From Streptomyces reniochalinae (lineage in GTDB: Bacteria; Actinomycetota; Actinomycetes; Streptomycetales; Streptomycetaceae), in assembly GCF_003323735.1 (NCBI RefSeq), contig NZ_QOIM01000020.1, positions 121,026 to 185,025 of the forward strand: a stretch of 64,000 nt of DNA. The letters run 5' to 3'. The position numbers were made by a program, and so were the translations under genes. The notes under the pieces were generated by a model. That model was not told the origin of the DNA and did not search any database. It worked only from the letters and a program-made list of their open reading frames with translations. Positions 52,093 through 62,258 of the stretch are shown piece by piece. Every line of letters starts with the position of its first letter. The first letter of the stretch is position 1.

Positions 52093-53979
52093 TCATCCCG
52101 GGTAGGCCGGTGCGGATCCGGTCTCGGTGAGCATCTTCCAGGTCGCATCGGGCGGCAGCCGCACGATGCCGTCCTCGGAGTCGGCGAGCAGCGGCTTGCT
52201 CTCGTCCTCCGAAGCGGCCACACCGGTCACGTCGTTGATGCCGGGGAGCGCCGGCTGGTCCGAGATCGAGCCGTCCGTCTCCATGTACTGCACCTGCTGC
52301 ACGCTGCCCGACTCGCGTCCCACCACCACGAGCCGGCTGCCGCCCGCCCAGGATGCCGCGGAGACGTCCTCCAGGTGCGGTGCGACAGGACGCAGTTGCT
52401 CGACGGTCAGCTTCGGGTCCTTGGCGGTCCCTTCGCGCACGACCCGCCCCAGTTGCAGCGAGGTGCGTCCGTCCTGCTCCTTTACCCGCAGCGCGATGCG
52501 CACTCCGTCCGAGGCGATCCGCAGCGACTCGATCCGCTCGTCGTCGGCCAGGTCCGGTACCCGCACCTCGTCCGGCTCGTCCTTGCCGCCGCGCAGCCGC
52601 AGCAGCCGCCGGTTGTCCGGGTCCCGGTCCGCGACCCACAGGTCGCCCAGTCCGTCCCAACTCGGCGCCGTCAGCCGGTCCTTCTCGTGCGCGGCCTTGC
52701 TGCTGAGCACCGGGTCGCCGAGCGCGGTGGAGGCGCTGCCGTCCAGCGAAGCGACGTACAGCGCGCGGCGGCCGCGCGAGACGGCCGCCGCCTCGCTCTC
52801 GATCCGGTTGACCGCGACGGCCCCCATCTCCACGTGGCCGCTGCCGAGCGGACCCGGCACGGGACGCGGCGACTCCTTGCGCTGGAAGGCGGCGACCCGG
52901 TGGTCCTCGTCGATGAAGTACGCCTTCTTCGCGCTGCCGTTGAGCCGCCCCGGCTGGTACGGGGCGACCTGCTCCCGCGTGCGGGTGCACAGCTCGCGAT
53001 CGGCGGGGCCGGCCAGCTCCACCTTGCTGACCTTCGCGGATGCCTGATCCTGTACGGCGTAGAGAAGCTGTGCCGCCATGCGTCCGCACCGGGCCTCACC
53101 GGCGGTCGCGCCCCGTGCGTTCAGCCGCACTCTGAGCACCCCCGAGTCGTTCAGCGACAGGTGCTGGTCCGGCGCCAGGTGCGTACCGCTCGGGAAGGAG
53201 GAGGTGACGACCGGATCGAGCCAGCCGGACGGCCCCTGAAGCAGCGCGGAGACCGTTTCGGTGACCGGATTGATGCGGCGACGCAGATACACGGGATCAG
53301 CGACGAGCACATTCTGTCCGTCCGTGATCGAATCTCCGTCCGGGCCCAACTGCGCGTAGTAGTACGTGTTGACGGGGCGGTAGATGCGCTGGAAGTCGGA
53401 CTCGCCCAGCAGGAGACCGTCCGGCATCTGGTCGATGCGCCACTGCTTGTCCACCTTCGTCAGATGGAAGACCTCGCTGTAGTCGCCCTTGGAGGGCGAA
53501 TAGGCGTGCTTGCTGTCGACCTCCGCCATGCGCGTCCCGGAGATCTCGACGGAGTAACCGTCCCCGGCGATCGCTCTGCTGCGCGGCGCCTTGTGCGCGC
53601 TCGGACCGTTCGAGAGGACGGTCGTCGACGCGAACGGGTCCCAGGCATCGGCCATCCTGGGCGTCAGGTACTCCTCCGCGGTGGGAAAGGCCGCCTCGTC
53701 ACTGGTGGTGGCCTCCAGGAAACCCCGCACGATCTGGGTCGGTGTCTCGCCCGGCTGCGGGCTGACGCTGTAGACCCTCACCTGGGAGTCCGCCTCGGCG
53801 CGCCTGGAGGAGTCGACCTGGTCGACACTTCCGTCGTCCGGCATGGACGCGCACCCGGCCAGCAGTACGGCGCACACCACCGGCATCAGCAGCGCACGCG
53901 TACGTCGCGCCAGGCCCCGTGAACGGCGCGGAGCGGGTGAGGCGGCGCCCACCCGCTGCGAACGGCGCTCGCCCCTCAT
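52093..53979 (-). CDS. lpqB: Lipoprotein LpqB
   Basis: 628 aa. A signal sequence with the lipobox LAGC (C43) shows export and lipid anchoring. The middle (about 195-330) resembles a GerMN domain (QIVRGFLEATTSDE precedes it). The C-terminal 300 residues form a probable beta-propeller. LpqB interacts with the extracellular domain of MtrB and modulates MtrAB signalling. ATG at 53979 has GAGGGGAG upstream and overlaps the mtrB stop (ATGA), giving the order mtnA-mtrA-mtrB-lpqB that is conserved in actinobacteria. It is the last gene of the operon. Confidence 0.96.
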   Translation of the reverse strand: MRGERRSQRVGAASPAPRRSRGLARRTRALLMPVVCAVLLAGCASMPDDGSVDQVDSSRRAEADSQVRVYSVSPQPGETPTQIVRGFLEATTSDEAAFPTAEEYLTPRMADAWDPFASTTVLSNGPSAHKAPRSRAIAGDGYSVEISGTRMAEVDSKHAYSPSKGDYSEVFHLTKVDKQWRIDQMPDGLLLGESDFQRIYRPVNTYYYAQLGPDGDSITDGQNVLVADPVYLRRRINPVTETVSALLQGPSGWLDPVVTSSFPSGTHLAPDQHLSLNDSGVLRVRLNARGATAGEARCGRMAAQLLYAVQDQASAKVSKVELAGPADRELCTRTREQVAPYQPGRLNGSAKKAYFIDEDHRVAAFQRKESPRPVPGPLGSGHVEMGAVAVNRIESEAAAVSRGRRALYVASLDGSASTALGDPVLSSKAAHEKDRLTAPSWDGLGDLWVADRDPDNRRLLRLRGGKDEPDEVRVPDLADDERIESLRIASDGVRIALRVKEQDGRTSLQLGRVVREGTAKDPKLTVEQLRPVAPHLEDVSAASWAGGSRLVVVGRESGSVQQVQYMETDGSISDQPALPGINDVTGVAASEDESKPLLADSEDGIVRLPPDATWKMLTETGSAPAYPG

Positions 53980-55949
53980 CCGCGCTCCCCTCCAGGACGT
54001 GCCCCTCCGGCTCGCGCCTCGCCCGATCGTGTGTCGCCGGGCCGCGCCTCTCCCGCCTGCCGGCCGTTCGCAGCCTCTCCGCCCGCCGGCAGCGCCGCGA
54101 ACGGCACGGGGGACGGCGCCGCTCCGGCGGCCGCCAGCTCCTTCCTGCGCCGGGAGTCCTCCGGCTCCAGCCGCAACGGGGATCCCCGCAACGGCTCCCC
54201 CGCGGTGCAGGGCACGACGAGCAGGAACTGCGATCCGTTCCCCTGCTCGCCCCACGCGCGCAGCCACCCGCCGTGCAGCCGCGCGTCCTCCAACGCGATG
54301 GACAGACCGAGACCCGTGCCCCCCGTGGTCCTGGCCCGGGCCGGGTCGGCCCGCCAGAAGCGGTTGAAGACGCGCTCGGCGTCGCCGTCCTTGAGGCCGA
54401 CCCCGTAGTCGCGCACCGCCACCGCCACAGCGCCGCCCCCGGTCGCGAGCCGGACCACGACATCGCGCCCCTCGCCGTGCTCGACGGCGTTGCCCACGAG
54501 ATTGCGCAGCACCCGCTCGATCCTGCGGCTGTCCACCTCCGCGATCACCGGCTGCTCGTCACCGCGCATGAGGATCCGACCGCCCTTCCGCTCGGCGAGC
54601 GGCTCGCACCCCTCCACGACCCGGTGGACGACGTCGCGCAGGTCGACCGGGCCCGGCTCCAGGTTGGCCGCACCGGCGTCGAACCTGCTGATCTCCAGCA
54701 GATCGCCCAGCAGCGACTCGAACCTGTCCAGTTGCCCGAGCAGCAGTTCGGCCGACCGGGCCGTCGCCGGGTCGAAGTCCTCACGCGCCTCATGGATGAC
54801 GTCGGCCGCCATCCGCACCGTCGTCAGCGGGGTCCGCAACTCGTGCGAGACGTCCGAGACGAACCGGCGCTGCATCCGGGAAAGCTCCTCCAGCTGCTGG
54901 ATCTTGTTCTGGAGGTTCTGCGCCATCTTGTTGAACGACTCGCCCAGACGTGCGATGTCGTCCTCGCCGGTGACCTTCATCCGCTCCTGGAGCCGCCCGG
55001 CCGCCAGCCGCTCGGAGATTCCCGCGGCCATCCGCACCGGCGTCACCACCTGCCGCACCACCAGCCACGCGATCGCGCCCAGCAGGACGACCACGAACAC
55101 CCCCGCCGTGGCCAGCGTCCCCTTGACCAGGCTCAGCGACTCCTCCTCCTGGGTGAAGGGGAAGACGTAGTAGAGCTGGTAGGGATTGCCCCGCGCGTCG
55201 TTCAGGCGCTTGCCGACGATCAGCGCCGGATCGCTGGTGCGGTCCTGGTGGTAGACGCGGGCGTAGCGGCGGTGGGGTCCGGGCTCGTCGTCCAGGGCCT
55301 TGCGCAGATCAGCGGGGACGCTGTCCTCGGGGCGGATGTCGCCGGTGGAGCGCGGGCCCCTGGTCGTGGTCGCGCTGTTGCCCAGGAACGGCGACTCGTC
55401 GTTCTCGGAACCCAGCGCCACGACGGAGTAGACGCCCTGGCCGCCGCTCGCCAGCTGCTCGACCAGGTTGTTCAGCCACGTGCTCGAATTCTGGGTGCCC
55501 CGGCCGCCACGTACGCCGTTGTCGATCACGGTGCCACCGGGTCCGGCGCCCGCGCTGTCGGCCATGTGTTCGGCCGCGGCGAAGCCGCCGGATGCCTGGC
55601 TCTGTGCCGTCTTCTCCTTGGCCTCCAGCAGGCCGTTGCGCACCTGTCCGATGACGACAAGCCCCAGCAGGAGCACCACTCCGAGGGAGAGCAACAGGGT
55701 GGCCACCACCACCCGCAACTGGATGTTGCGTCGCCACAGCCGCATGACCGGCAGCAGCGGTCTGCGGATCCACCGCACGAAGAAGCGCACCATGGGGCGC
55801 GCGCCGGGACCCGTCGCGCCCTCTGGCAGCAGTCCGTCGGAGAACAGGACACCACTTCGCCACAAACGTCCGAATTTGGAAATATCGGACTCCCGCCCCG
55901 TGCTCCGTCCCCCACCGGTGCGAGGCGGAGCCGAGGATTTGCGGGTCAT
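53976..55949 (-). CDS. mtrB: Sensor histidine kinase MtrB
   Basis: 657 aa. A first membrane helix (about 78-100, VVVATLLLSLGVVLLLGLVV) and a second (about 290-312) flank an extracellular sensor region. HAMP follows, then the dimerisation helix with H369 in FVSDVSHELRTPL, then the ATP-binding domain (LRNLVGNAVEHGEG, VRDYGVGLKDGDAER, GGTGLGLSIA). MtrB phosphorylates MtrA and couples cell-wall state to development and division. ATG at 55949 lies one base past the mtrA stop. The last 60 residues are Ala/Gly/Arg-rich low complexity. Confidence 0.97.
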   Translation of the reverse strand: MTRKSSAPPRTGGGRSTGRESDISKFGRLWRSGVLFSDGLLPEGATGPGARPMVRFFVRWIRRPLLPVMRLWRRNIQLRVVVATLLLSLGVVLLLGLVVIGQVRNGLLEAKEKTAQSQASGGFAAAEHMADSAGAGPGGTVIDNGVRGGRGTQNSSTWLNNLVEQLASGGQGVYSVVALGSENDESPFLGNSATTTRGPRSTGDIRPEDSVPADLRKALDDEPGPHRRYARVYHQDRTSDPALIVGKRLNDARGNPYQLYYVFPFTQEEESLSLVKGTLATAGVFVVVLLGAIAWLVVRQVVTPVRMAAGISERLAAGRLQERMKVTGEDDIARLGESFNKMAQNLQNKIQQLEELSRMQRRFVSDVSHELRTPLTTVRMAADVIHEAREDFDPATARSAELLLGQLDRFESLLGDLLEISRFDAGAANLEPGPVDLRDVVHRVVEGCEPLAERKGGRILMRGDEQPVIAEVDSRRIERVLRNLVGNAVEHGEGRDVVVRLATGGGAVAVAVRDYGVGLKDGDAERVFNRFWRADPARARTTGGTGLGLSIALEDARLHGGWLRAWGEQGNGSQFLLVVPCTAGEPLRGSPLRLEPEDSRRRKELAAAGAAPSPVPFAALPAGGEAANGRQAGEARPGDTRSGEARAGGARPGGERG

Positions 55950-55950
55950 C

Positions 55951-56628
55951 TCAGCTGGGCCCGGCCTTGTATCCGACGCCGCGCACGGTCACCACGATCT
56001 CCGGCCGCTCCGGGTCCCTCTCGACCTTGGAACGCAGCCGCTGCACATGCACGTTCACCAGGCGGGTGTCCGCCGCGTGCCGGTAGCCCCACACCTGCTC
56101 CAGCAGCACCTCGCGCGTGAAGACCTGCCACGGCTTGCGCGCCAGCGCCACCAGAAGATCGAACTCGAGCGGGGTCAGGGCTATGGACCGCCCGTCACGC
56201 TTGACCGAATGCCCCGCCACGTCGATCACCAGATCGCCGATGGCCAGCTGCTCCGGCGCCGGCTCCTCGGACCGGCGCAGCCGGGCCCTGATCCGCGCCA
56301 CCAGTTCCTTCGGCTTGAACGGCTTGACGATGTAGTCGTCCGCACCGGACTCCAGCCCGACCACCACGTCGACCGTGTCGGTCTTCGCGGTGAGCATGAC
56401 CACCGGCACCCCGGACTCCGCCCGGATCAGCCGGCACACCTCGATACCGTCCCGCCCGGGCAGCATCAGATCGAGCAGCACCAGGTCCGGCTTGGTCTCC
56501 CGAAAGGCGGCAAGCGCCTTGTCACCATCCGCGACGAACGACGGTTCGAAGCCTTCTCCGCGCAGCACAATGCCGAGCATCTCTGCCAGTGCGGTGTCGT
56601 CGTCGACGACAAGGACGCGTCCCTTCAT
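55951..56628 (-). CDS. mtrA: Response regulator MtrA
   Basis: 225-aa OmpR/PhoB-type regulator. The receiver domain has VLVVDDDTALAEML, the phospho-accepting D53 in LVLLDLMLPG, and K102 in DYIVKPFKPKEL. The winged-helix output domain has ALTPLEFDLLVALARKPWQV and HVQRLRSKVERDP. MtrA is an essential or developmental regulator in actinobacteria and represses antibiotic and sporulation genes in Streptomyces. The start at 56628 overlaps the mtnA stop by ATGA, so mtnA-mtrA-mtrB-lpqB can be transcribed as one unit. Confidence 0.98.
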   Translation of the reverse strand: MKGRVLVVDDDTALAEMLGIVLRGEGFEPSFVADGDKALAAFRETKPDLVLLDLMLPGRDGIEVCRLIRAESGVPVVMLTAKTDTVDVVVGLESGADDYIVKPFKPKELVARIRARLRRSEEPAPEQLAIGDLVIDVAGHSVKRDGRSIALTPLEFDLLVALARKPWQVFTREVLLEQVWGYRHAADTRLVNVHVQRLRSKVERDPERPEIVVTVRGVGYKAGPS

Positions 56629-57800
56629 GACCTCATCATCCCATCAGCCGATCCCGACGCCTGCCTTCGTGACGCGGAACACAGCTCCCCGAGGCGCTCA
56701 GCCGTCACCGGAGAAGCCACCCCTTGGTCCGTCACCACAGCGGTGACCAGTTCGGACGGCGTCACATCGAACGCCGGATTGTGTGCCTGAGCCCCCACAG
56801 GAGCCAGAGCCCGCCCCTCCTCCCCCTCTGCCCCCGAAAGGCCACTCCTGCCCCACGGGCCCTCGGTCACCTCATGCGCGGCACGCTGCTCGACCTCGAT
56901 GTCACACCCCGCAGCAGTAGCCGGATCGACCGTCGTCACCGGCGCCACCACCACGAACGGCACCCGGTGGTGCCTCGCCAGCACCGCCAGCGGATACGTC
57001 CCCACCTTGTTCGCCACCGAGCCGTCCGCGGCGATCCGGTCGGCCCCCACCAGCACCGCGTCCACCTCACCAGAGGCGAACAACGAACCGGCCGCACCAT
57101 CCGTCAGCACGCTGTAGGCCATCCCTGCCTTCGCCGCCTCGTACGCCGTCAGCCGCGCCCCCTGCAGCAGCGGCCGCGTCTCCCCCACCCACAACCGCCG
57201 CAGCCCACCCGCCCGGTGCACCGCCTTGACGACGGCCAGCGCCGTACCCTCCCCGCCGGAGACCAGCCTCCCCGTGTTGCAGTGCGTCAGGATCCGCAGC
57301 CCGCCACCGGGCACCAGCTCCTCCAGCAGCGCACTCCCGTACTCGGCCAGCCGGGCGCTGCCCTCGGCATCCTCTTGATGAAGCGCCCGCGCCTGGGCCA
57401 ACGCACGCGCGGCCGCGGCCCCCGCCCCCGAGCGCTCCGCCTCCCGGTAGGCCGCCTCCACAAGGCGGGCACCGTACGCGAGGTTCACCGCCGTCGGCCG
57501 GGCATTCGCCAGCTGCTCCGCCGCGCCCGCCACGTCGTCACCCCGCGCCGCGGCCAATGCGACCCCATAGCCGCCGGCGATCCCGAGCACCGGCGCACCC
57601 CGCACCGCCAACGACTGGATGGCATCCACCAGCGCCGGCACATCCGTGCACACCCACTCCGTCTCCTCACGTGGGAGCCGCCGCTGGTCGAGGAGCACCA
57701 CAGCGGGCCCCTCCGGCAACTCCTCGTAACGGATCACGGGCACACCCTCTTCAGCCATCCGCCCAGTCTGCCCTCTCCCCGCAGGCCACTTGAAGGCCAT
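56625..57800 (-). CDS. mtnA: S-methyl-5-thioribose-1-phosphate isomerase
   Basis: 391 aa. MtnA converts methylthioribose-1-phosphate to methylthioribulose-1-phosphate in methionine salvage. The fold is eIF2B-like: LAVRGAPVLGIAGGYGVALA, ILTHCNTGRLVSGGEGTAL with the catalytic Cys, and VLVGADRIAADGSVANKVGT with the catalytic Asp. ATG at 57800 is chosen because GGGAG lies six bases upstream; ATG at 57758 would give the more usual N-terminus MAEEGVPVIRYEELPEG and cannot be excluded. The gene is divergent from the membrane protein at 57891. Confidence 0.94.
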   Translation of the reverse strand: MAFKWPAGRGQTGRMAEEGVPVIRYEELPEGPAVVLLDQRRLPREETEWVCTDVPALVDAIQSLAVRGAPVLGIAGGYGVALAAARGDDVAGAAEQLANARPTAVNLAYGARLVEAAYREAERSGAGAAAARALAQARALHQEDAEGSARLAEYGSALLEELVPGGGLRILTHCNTGRLVSGGEGTALAVVKAVHRAGGLRRLWVGETRPLLQGARLTAYEAAKAGMAYSVLTDGAAGSLFASGEVDAVLVGADRIAADGSVANKVGTYPLAVLARHHRVPFVVVAPVTTVDPATAAGCDIEVEQRAAHEVTEGPWGRSGLSGAEGEEGRALAPVGAQAHNPAFDVTPSELVTAVVTDQGVASPVTAERLGELCSASRRQASGSADGMMRS

Positions 57801-57890
57801 GGGCCGCTCCCGCCTGGCCTCGGGCGCACCAGCCCGTGGCACGATGGTCAGCCAACCAGGCACGGGACTACCCACACGAGGTGACCTCAC

Positions 57891-59270
57891 GTGAACGACT
57901 CCCCGGGCTGGGCTGCGCCCGGATCCTCCTCCTCGCCCGAACCCGAACCCGCCGACGCGGCCCACGCCGGGAACGACACCGAAGCGGAGGCCGAGAAGGG
58001 CACCCCGGGCGACGACACGGAGCACACCACCTCCCGAACCCCGCCGCAGTCCCCGCCGAACGAGCCCGCGGACCAGCGCCCTCCCAACTGGGCGCCCGAG
58101 CAGCCTCCAGCCGCCCCGCGCAGCTGGACCTGGGGCAGCCAGAGCGGAACACCCGCCGCGGGTCAGGGACCACAGACCGGGCCCTCCCGGGGCCACGGGT
58201 GGGGCTCCACACCCCCACCGCCCGGCGGCTCCGGTCCACGCCAGCCCGGCTGGCACTCCGGCTGGGCGCAACAGCCCCAGGCCCCCAAGCCCGGTGTCGT
58301 CCCCCTGCGCCCCCTCGGCGTGGGCGAAGTCCTCGACGGCTCGGTCAGCACCATGCGGGCACACTGGCGCACCGTCCTGGGCATCTCCCTCGCCGTCGCA
58401 GTCATCACCGAAGTGGTCGCCGCCCTGGTCATGGGCCTCTGGCTCAACGACACCAGCGAACTCGACGCCCTCGCCAACAACGACAACCCCAGCCTGGACG
58501 ACCTGAACAGCGCCCTCAGCGGCGTGCTCAGCAGCCTCGCCGTCGTGGCCGTCGTCGGCATGCTGGGCAGCGTGATCGCCACCGCGATGCTGACCGTCGT
58601 CGTCAGCCGCGCGGTTCTCGGGCGCTCCGTCACCCTGGGCGAGGCCTGGCGCGACTCTCGTCCTCAACTCCTGCGCCTGCTCGGCCTGCTGGTCCTCATC
58701 CCCCTCCTGGTCTCCGCGGCCATGGTGATCTGCCTACTCCCGGGCCTTCTCGTCTCGTTCACCGGCGTCAGCAGCCTGGCGATCGTCCTCCTCTTCTTCG
58801 GTTTCCTCGGGGGAGTCGTCGCCGCCGTCTGGATGTGGGTGCGCTTCTGCCTCGCACCGCCGGCACTGATGCTGGAGAAGCAGGGACTGATCGCCGCGAT
58901 GCGCCGCTCGGGCAAGCTCGTCAGCGGCAGTTGGTGGCGCGTCCTGGGCATTCAGCTGCTGGCATTCCTCCTGGTCACCGCCATCTCCTTCGTCATCTCG
59001 ATCCCGACCACCGCACTCACCGGGCTCATCAGCGGAGGAGCGGCGCTCACCGACACCGCCGCCGCAACCGGCTGGACGGCGCTGATCATCAACGGAATCG
59101 GCTCCGTCGTGGCCTCGACCATCTCCCTCCCCCTCAACGCCGGCATCACCGCGCTCCTCTACCTCGACCAGCGCATCCGCCGCGAGGCACTCGACCTCGA
59201 ACTGGCCCGCGCCGCAGGGGTCCCCGGCTACGAGTCCGGCGACACCCAGCCGCCCGCACCAGGAAGCTGA
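57891..59270 (+). CDS. Multi-pass membrane protein with a disordered N-terminus
   Basis: 459 aa. Residues 1-135 are Pro/Gly/Glu-rich. From about 140 (PLRPLGVGEVLDGSVSTMRA) to 440 there are about six hydrophobic segments, including the MWVRFCLAPPALMLEKQGL loop. This matches a family of actinobacterial membrane proteins often labelled glycerophosphoryl diester phosphodiesterase membrane domain; no catalytic domain is present. GTG at 57891 with GAGGTGA upstream. It is the first gene of a five-gene cluster with DUF4129, DUF4350, MoxR and DUF58, a set thought to act on protein assembly or stress at the membrane. Confidence 0.85.
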   Translation: MNDSPGWAAPGSSSSPEPEPADAAHAGNDTEAEAEKGTPGDDTEHTTSRTPPQSPPNEPADQRPPNWAPEQPPAAPRSWTWGSQSGTPAAGQGPQTGPSRGHGWGSTPPPPGGSGPRQPGWHSGWAQQPQAPKPGVVPLRPLGVGEVLDGSVSTMRAHWRTVLGISLAVAVITEVVAALVMGLWLNDTSELDALANNDNPSLDDLNSALSGVLSSLAVVAVVGMLGSVIATAMLTVVVSRAVLGRSVTLGEAWRDSRPQLLRLLGLLVLIPLLVSAAMVICLLPGLLVSFTGVSSLAIVLLFFGFLGGVVAAVWMWVRFCLAPPALMLEKQGLIAAMRRSGKLVSGSWWRVLGIQLLAFLLVTAISFVISIPTTALTGLISGGAALTDTAAATGWTALIINGIGSVVASTISLPLNAGITALLYLDQRIRREALDLELARAAGVPGYESGDTQPPAPGS

Positions 59271-59274
59271 GGTC

Positions 59275-60018
59275 ATGCCGGGGGGTATCACAAGCGGCCC
59301 GTCACTCCACACAGCCGCGCTCCGCCATCCGGTGGGCGCGGCCGTGCACGGCGAACACGACGTCCCGGTCACCACCCCCCGGCTGCCCGCCCGGGAGGAC
59401 GCCGAGCGTGAACTATCCAGGCCCGAGTACCACCAGCACGACCCCCCTCTCTACCAACGCGCCCTCGACTGGCTGTGGCACCGCCTCACCGACCTGCTGA
59501 ACACCGCCGCAGAAGCAACCCCGGGTGGCTGGGTCGGTCTGCTCGCCGTCTGCCTCCTCATCGCCCTGCTTCTCATCTCTCTCCGCCTACGCCTGGGCAG
59601 ACTCCGCCCCGCGCCGACCACCGACCCCGGCGCCCTCTTCACCGACCACCCCCGCACCGCAGCAGAACACCGGGCAGCCGCCGAGAGCCACGCCCACGCC
59701 GGCAACTGGAACGCCGCCGTCCAAGAGTGCATGCGCGGCATCGTCCGCTCCCTAGAAGAGCGCGCCCTGCTCGACCCCCGCCCCGGCCGCACCGCCGACG
59801 AGGCCGCAGCCGAAGCGGGCCGGGCACTGCCACACCACGCCACACGACTCGGCGCAGCCGCCCACACCTTCGACGAAGTGACCTACGCCGACCGTCCGGC
59901 CGACCGCACCTCCTACGAGGACCTGCGCGACCTGGACGCCGCGCTCCTCCGCACGCCCCCTCCCCCGAACCCTCCGGCCGCCTCCTCCACACCGAGCCCC
60001 CAGGGGAACACCCTGTGA
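59275..60018 (+). CDS. DUF4129 domain protein
   Basis: 247 aa. One membrane helix (about 85-105, GLLAVCLLIALLLISLRLRL) anchors a C-terminal cytoplasmic DUF4129 domain. The domain shows AAAESHAHAGNWNAAVQECM, RSLEERALLDPRPGRTADEA and TFDEVTYADRPA. Proteins with this domain accompany MoxR ATPases. ATG at 59275 comes four bases after the preceding stop, with GAGG overlapping that stop region. The stop overlaps the GTG of the next gene. Confidence 0.9.
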   Translation: MPGGITSGPSLHTAALRHPVGAAVHGEHDVPVTTPRLPAREDAERELSRPEYHQHDPPLYQRALDWLWHRLTDLLNTAAEATPGGWVGLLAVCLLIALLLISLRLRLGRLRPAPTTDPGALFTDHPRTAAEHRAAAESHAHAGNWNAAVQECMRGIVRSLEERALLDPRPGRTADEAAAEAGRALPHHATRLGAAAHTFDEVTYADRPADRTSYEDLRDLDAALLRTPPPPNPPAASSTPSPQGNTL

Positions 60019-61273
60019 CGGCCCCAGCCCCTACCTCGACCTCTCCGACAGCCCGCCACGTGTGGCGCCGGGCCCGCGGACTGCTTCTGGCCGCCGCCAT
60101 CATCGCGGTGACCGCTGTCGTTCTTGCCGCCCTGCGCTCCGGCGACGAGAACGGCGCTCTCGACCCCCGCTCACCAGCCCCCTACGGAAGCAAGGCTGTC
60201 TCCCGCCTCCTGTCCGAGCACGGCGTGCGGACGAAGGTCCTCACCAACCCCGCGCAGCTGCGCACCTCGGTAGGCCCCGACACCACTGTGATCGTGCCGT
60301 TCCCCGACTCCCTCGATGACGACCGGCGCACCACTCTTCGAACAGCCACGCGCGGAAGCGGCCGCACCGTTCTTGTCGCCCCGAACCCCCAAACCACCGC
60401 TGCCCTCACCCGCGGCATCCGCACCGCCGATCCGGCCCAGGTACGCACGACAGCCCCGGCCTGCAAACTCCCCGCCGCTCACCGTGCCGGTGACGCCGAC
60501 CTCGGTGGCTTCCGCTACAGCACCGCCGCGCAAGACGCCGACTCCTGCTACCTCCGCGACGGCAAAGCCACCCTCCTGCGCGTGCCCCACTCCGCTCCCG
60601 CAGGCTCCGGCGCGGCCGGAGACACGGTACTCCTGGGGTCACCCGACCCCCTCTACAACAAGCACCTGGACGAACACGGCAACGCCTCCCTCAGCCTGCA
60701 ACTCCTCGGATCTCACTCCCAGCTTCTGTGGTATCTCCCCGAAGCGACCGACGCCGGCCCCGCCCCGAACGAGGAGCGCAGCTTCCTCGACCTCCTTCCC
60801 AGTGGCTGGTCGTGGGCAGCACTCCAGCTCGCCGTCGCTGCCGCCTTCGCCGCCCTCTGGAGGGCGCGGCGACTCGGACCGCTCGTCACCGAGCGACTCC
60901 CCGCACAGGTGCCGGCGGCCGAGGCCACCGAAGGCAGAGCGCGCCTCTACCGCCGCGCCAACGCCCGCCACCACGCGGCGGATACTCTCCGCGCTGCCAC
61001 CCGAACCCGACTCGCTCCGCGGATCGGAGTGCCCCTCGCAGAGGCCCACCGCTCCGAAAGCATGATCCCGGCCTTGGCCGACCAGGCAGCCGGCGCCTCG
61101 GACGCGAGAGGCACCCACACCGAGCCCGCTGCCCTTCGCTCCCTCCTCTTCGGTCCCCCTCCCCGAGACGACGCCGCGCTGGTCGCCCTCGTCGACGATC
61201 TCGATCGCCTGGAGAGGCGATTTCTCGGCCACAACCCCCCCGGCACACCACCGACAGACAAGGACGTCCGCTC

Positions 61274-61277
<4 letters not shown>
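60015..61277 (+). CDS. DUF4350 domain protein
   Basis: 420 aa. An N-terminal membrane helix (about 22-43) precedes the extracytoplasmic DUF4350 domain, in which SPAPYGSKAVSRLLSEHGV and VLLGSPDPLYNKHLDEHGNA are characteristic. A second helix near 275-295 (WAALQLAVAAAFAALWRARR) leads to a cytoplasmic helical tail. GTG start overlaps the DUF4129 stop, and the stop overlaps the GTG of the MoxR gene, so the three are translationally coupled. Confidence 0.9.
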
Positions 61278-62239
<962 letters not shown>

Positions 62240-62258
62240 GAGAGTCGGCTGCCCTCCT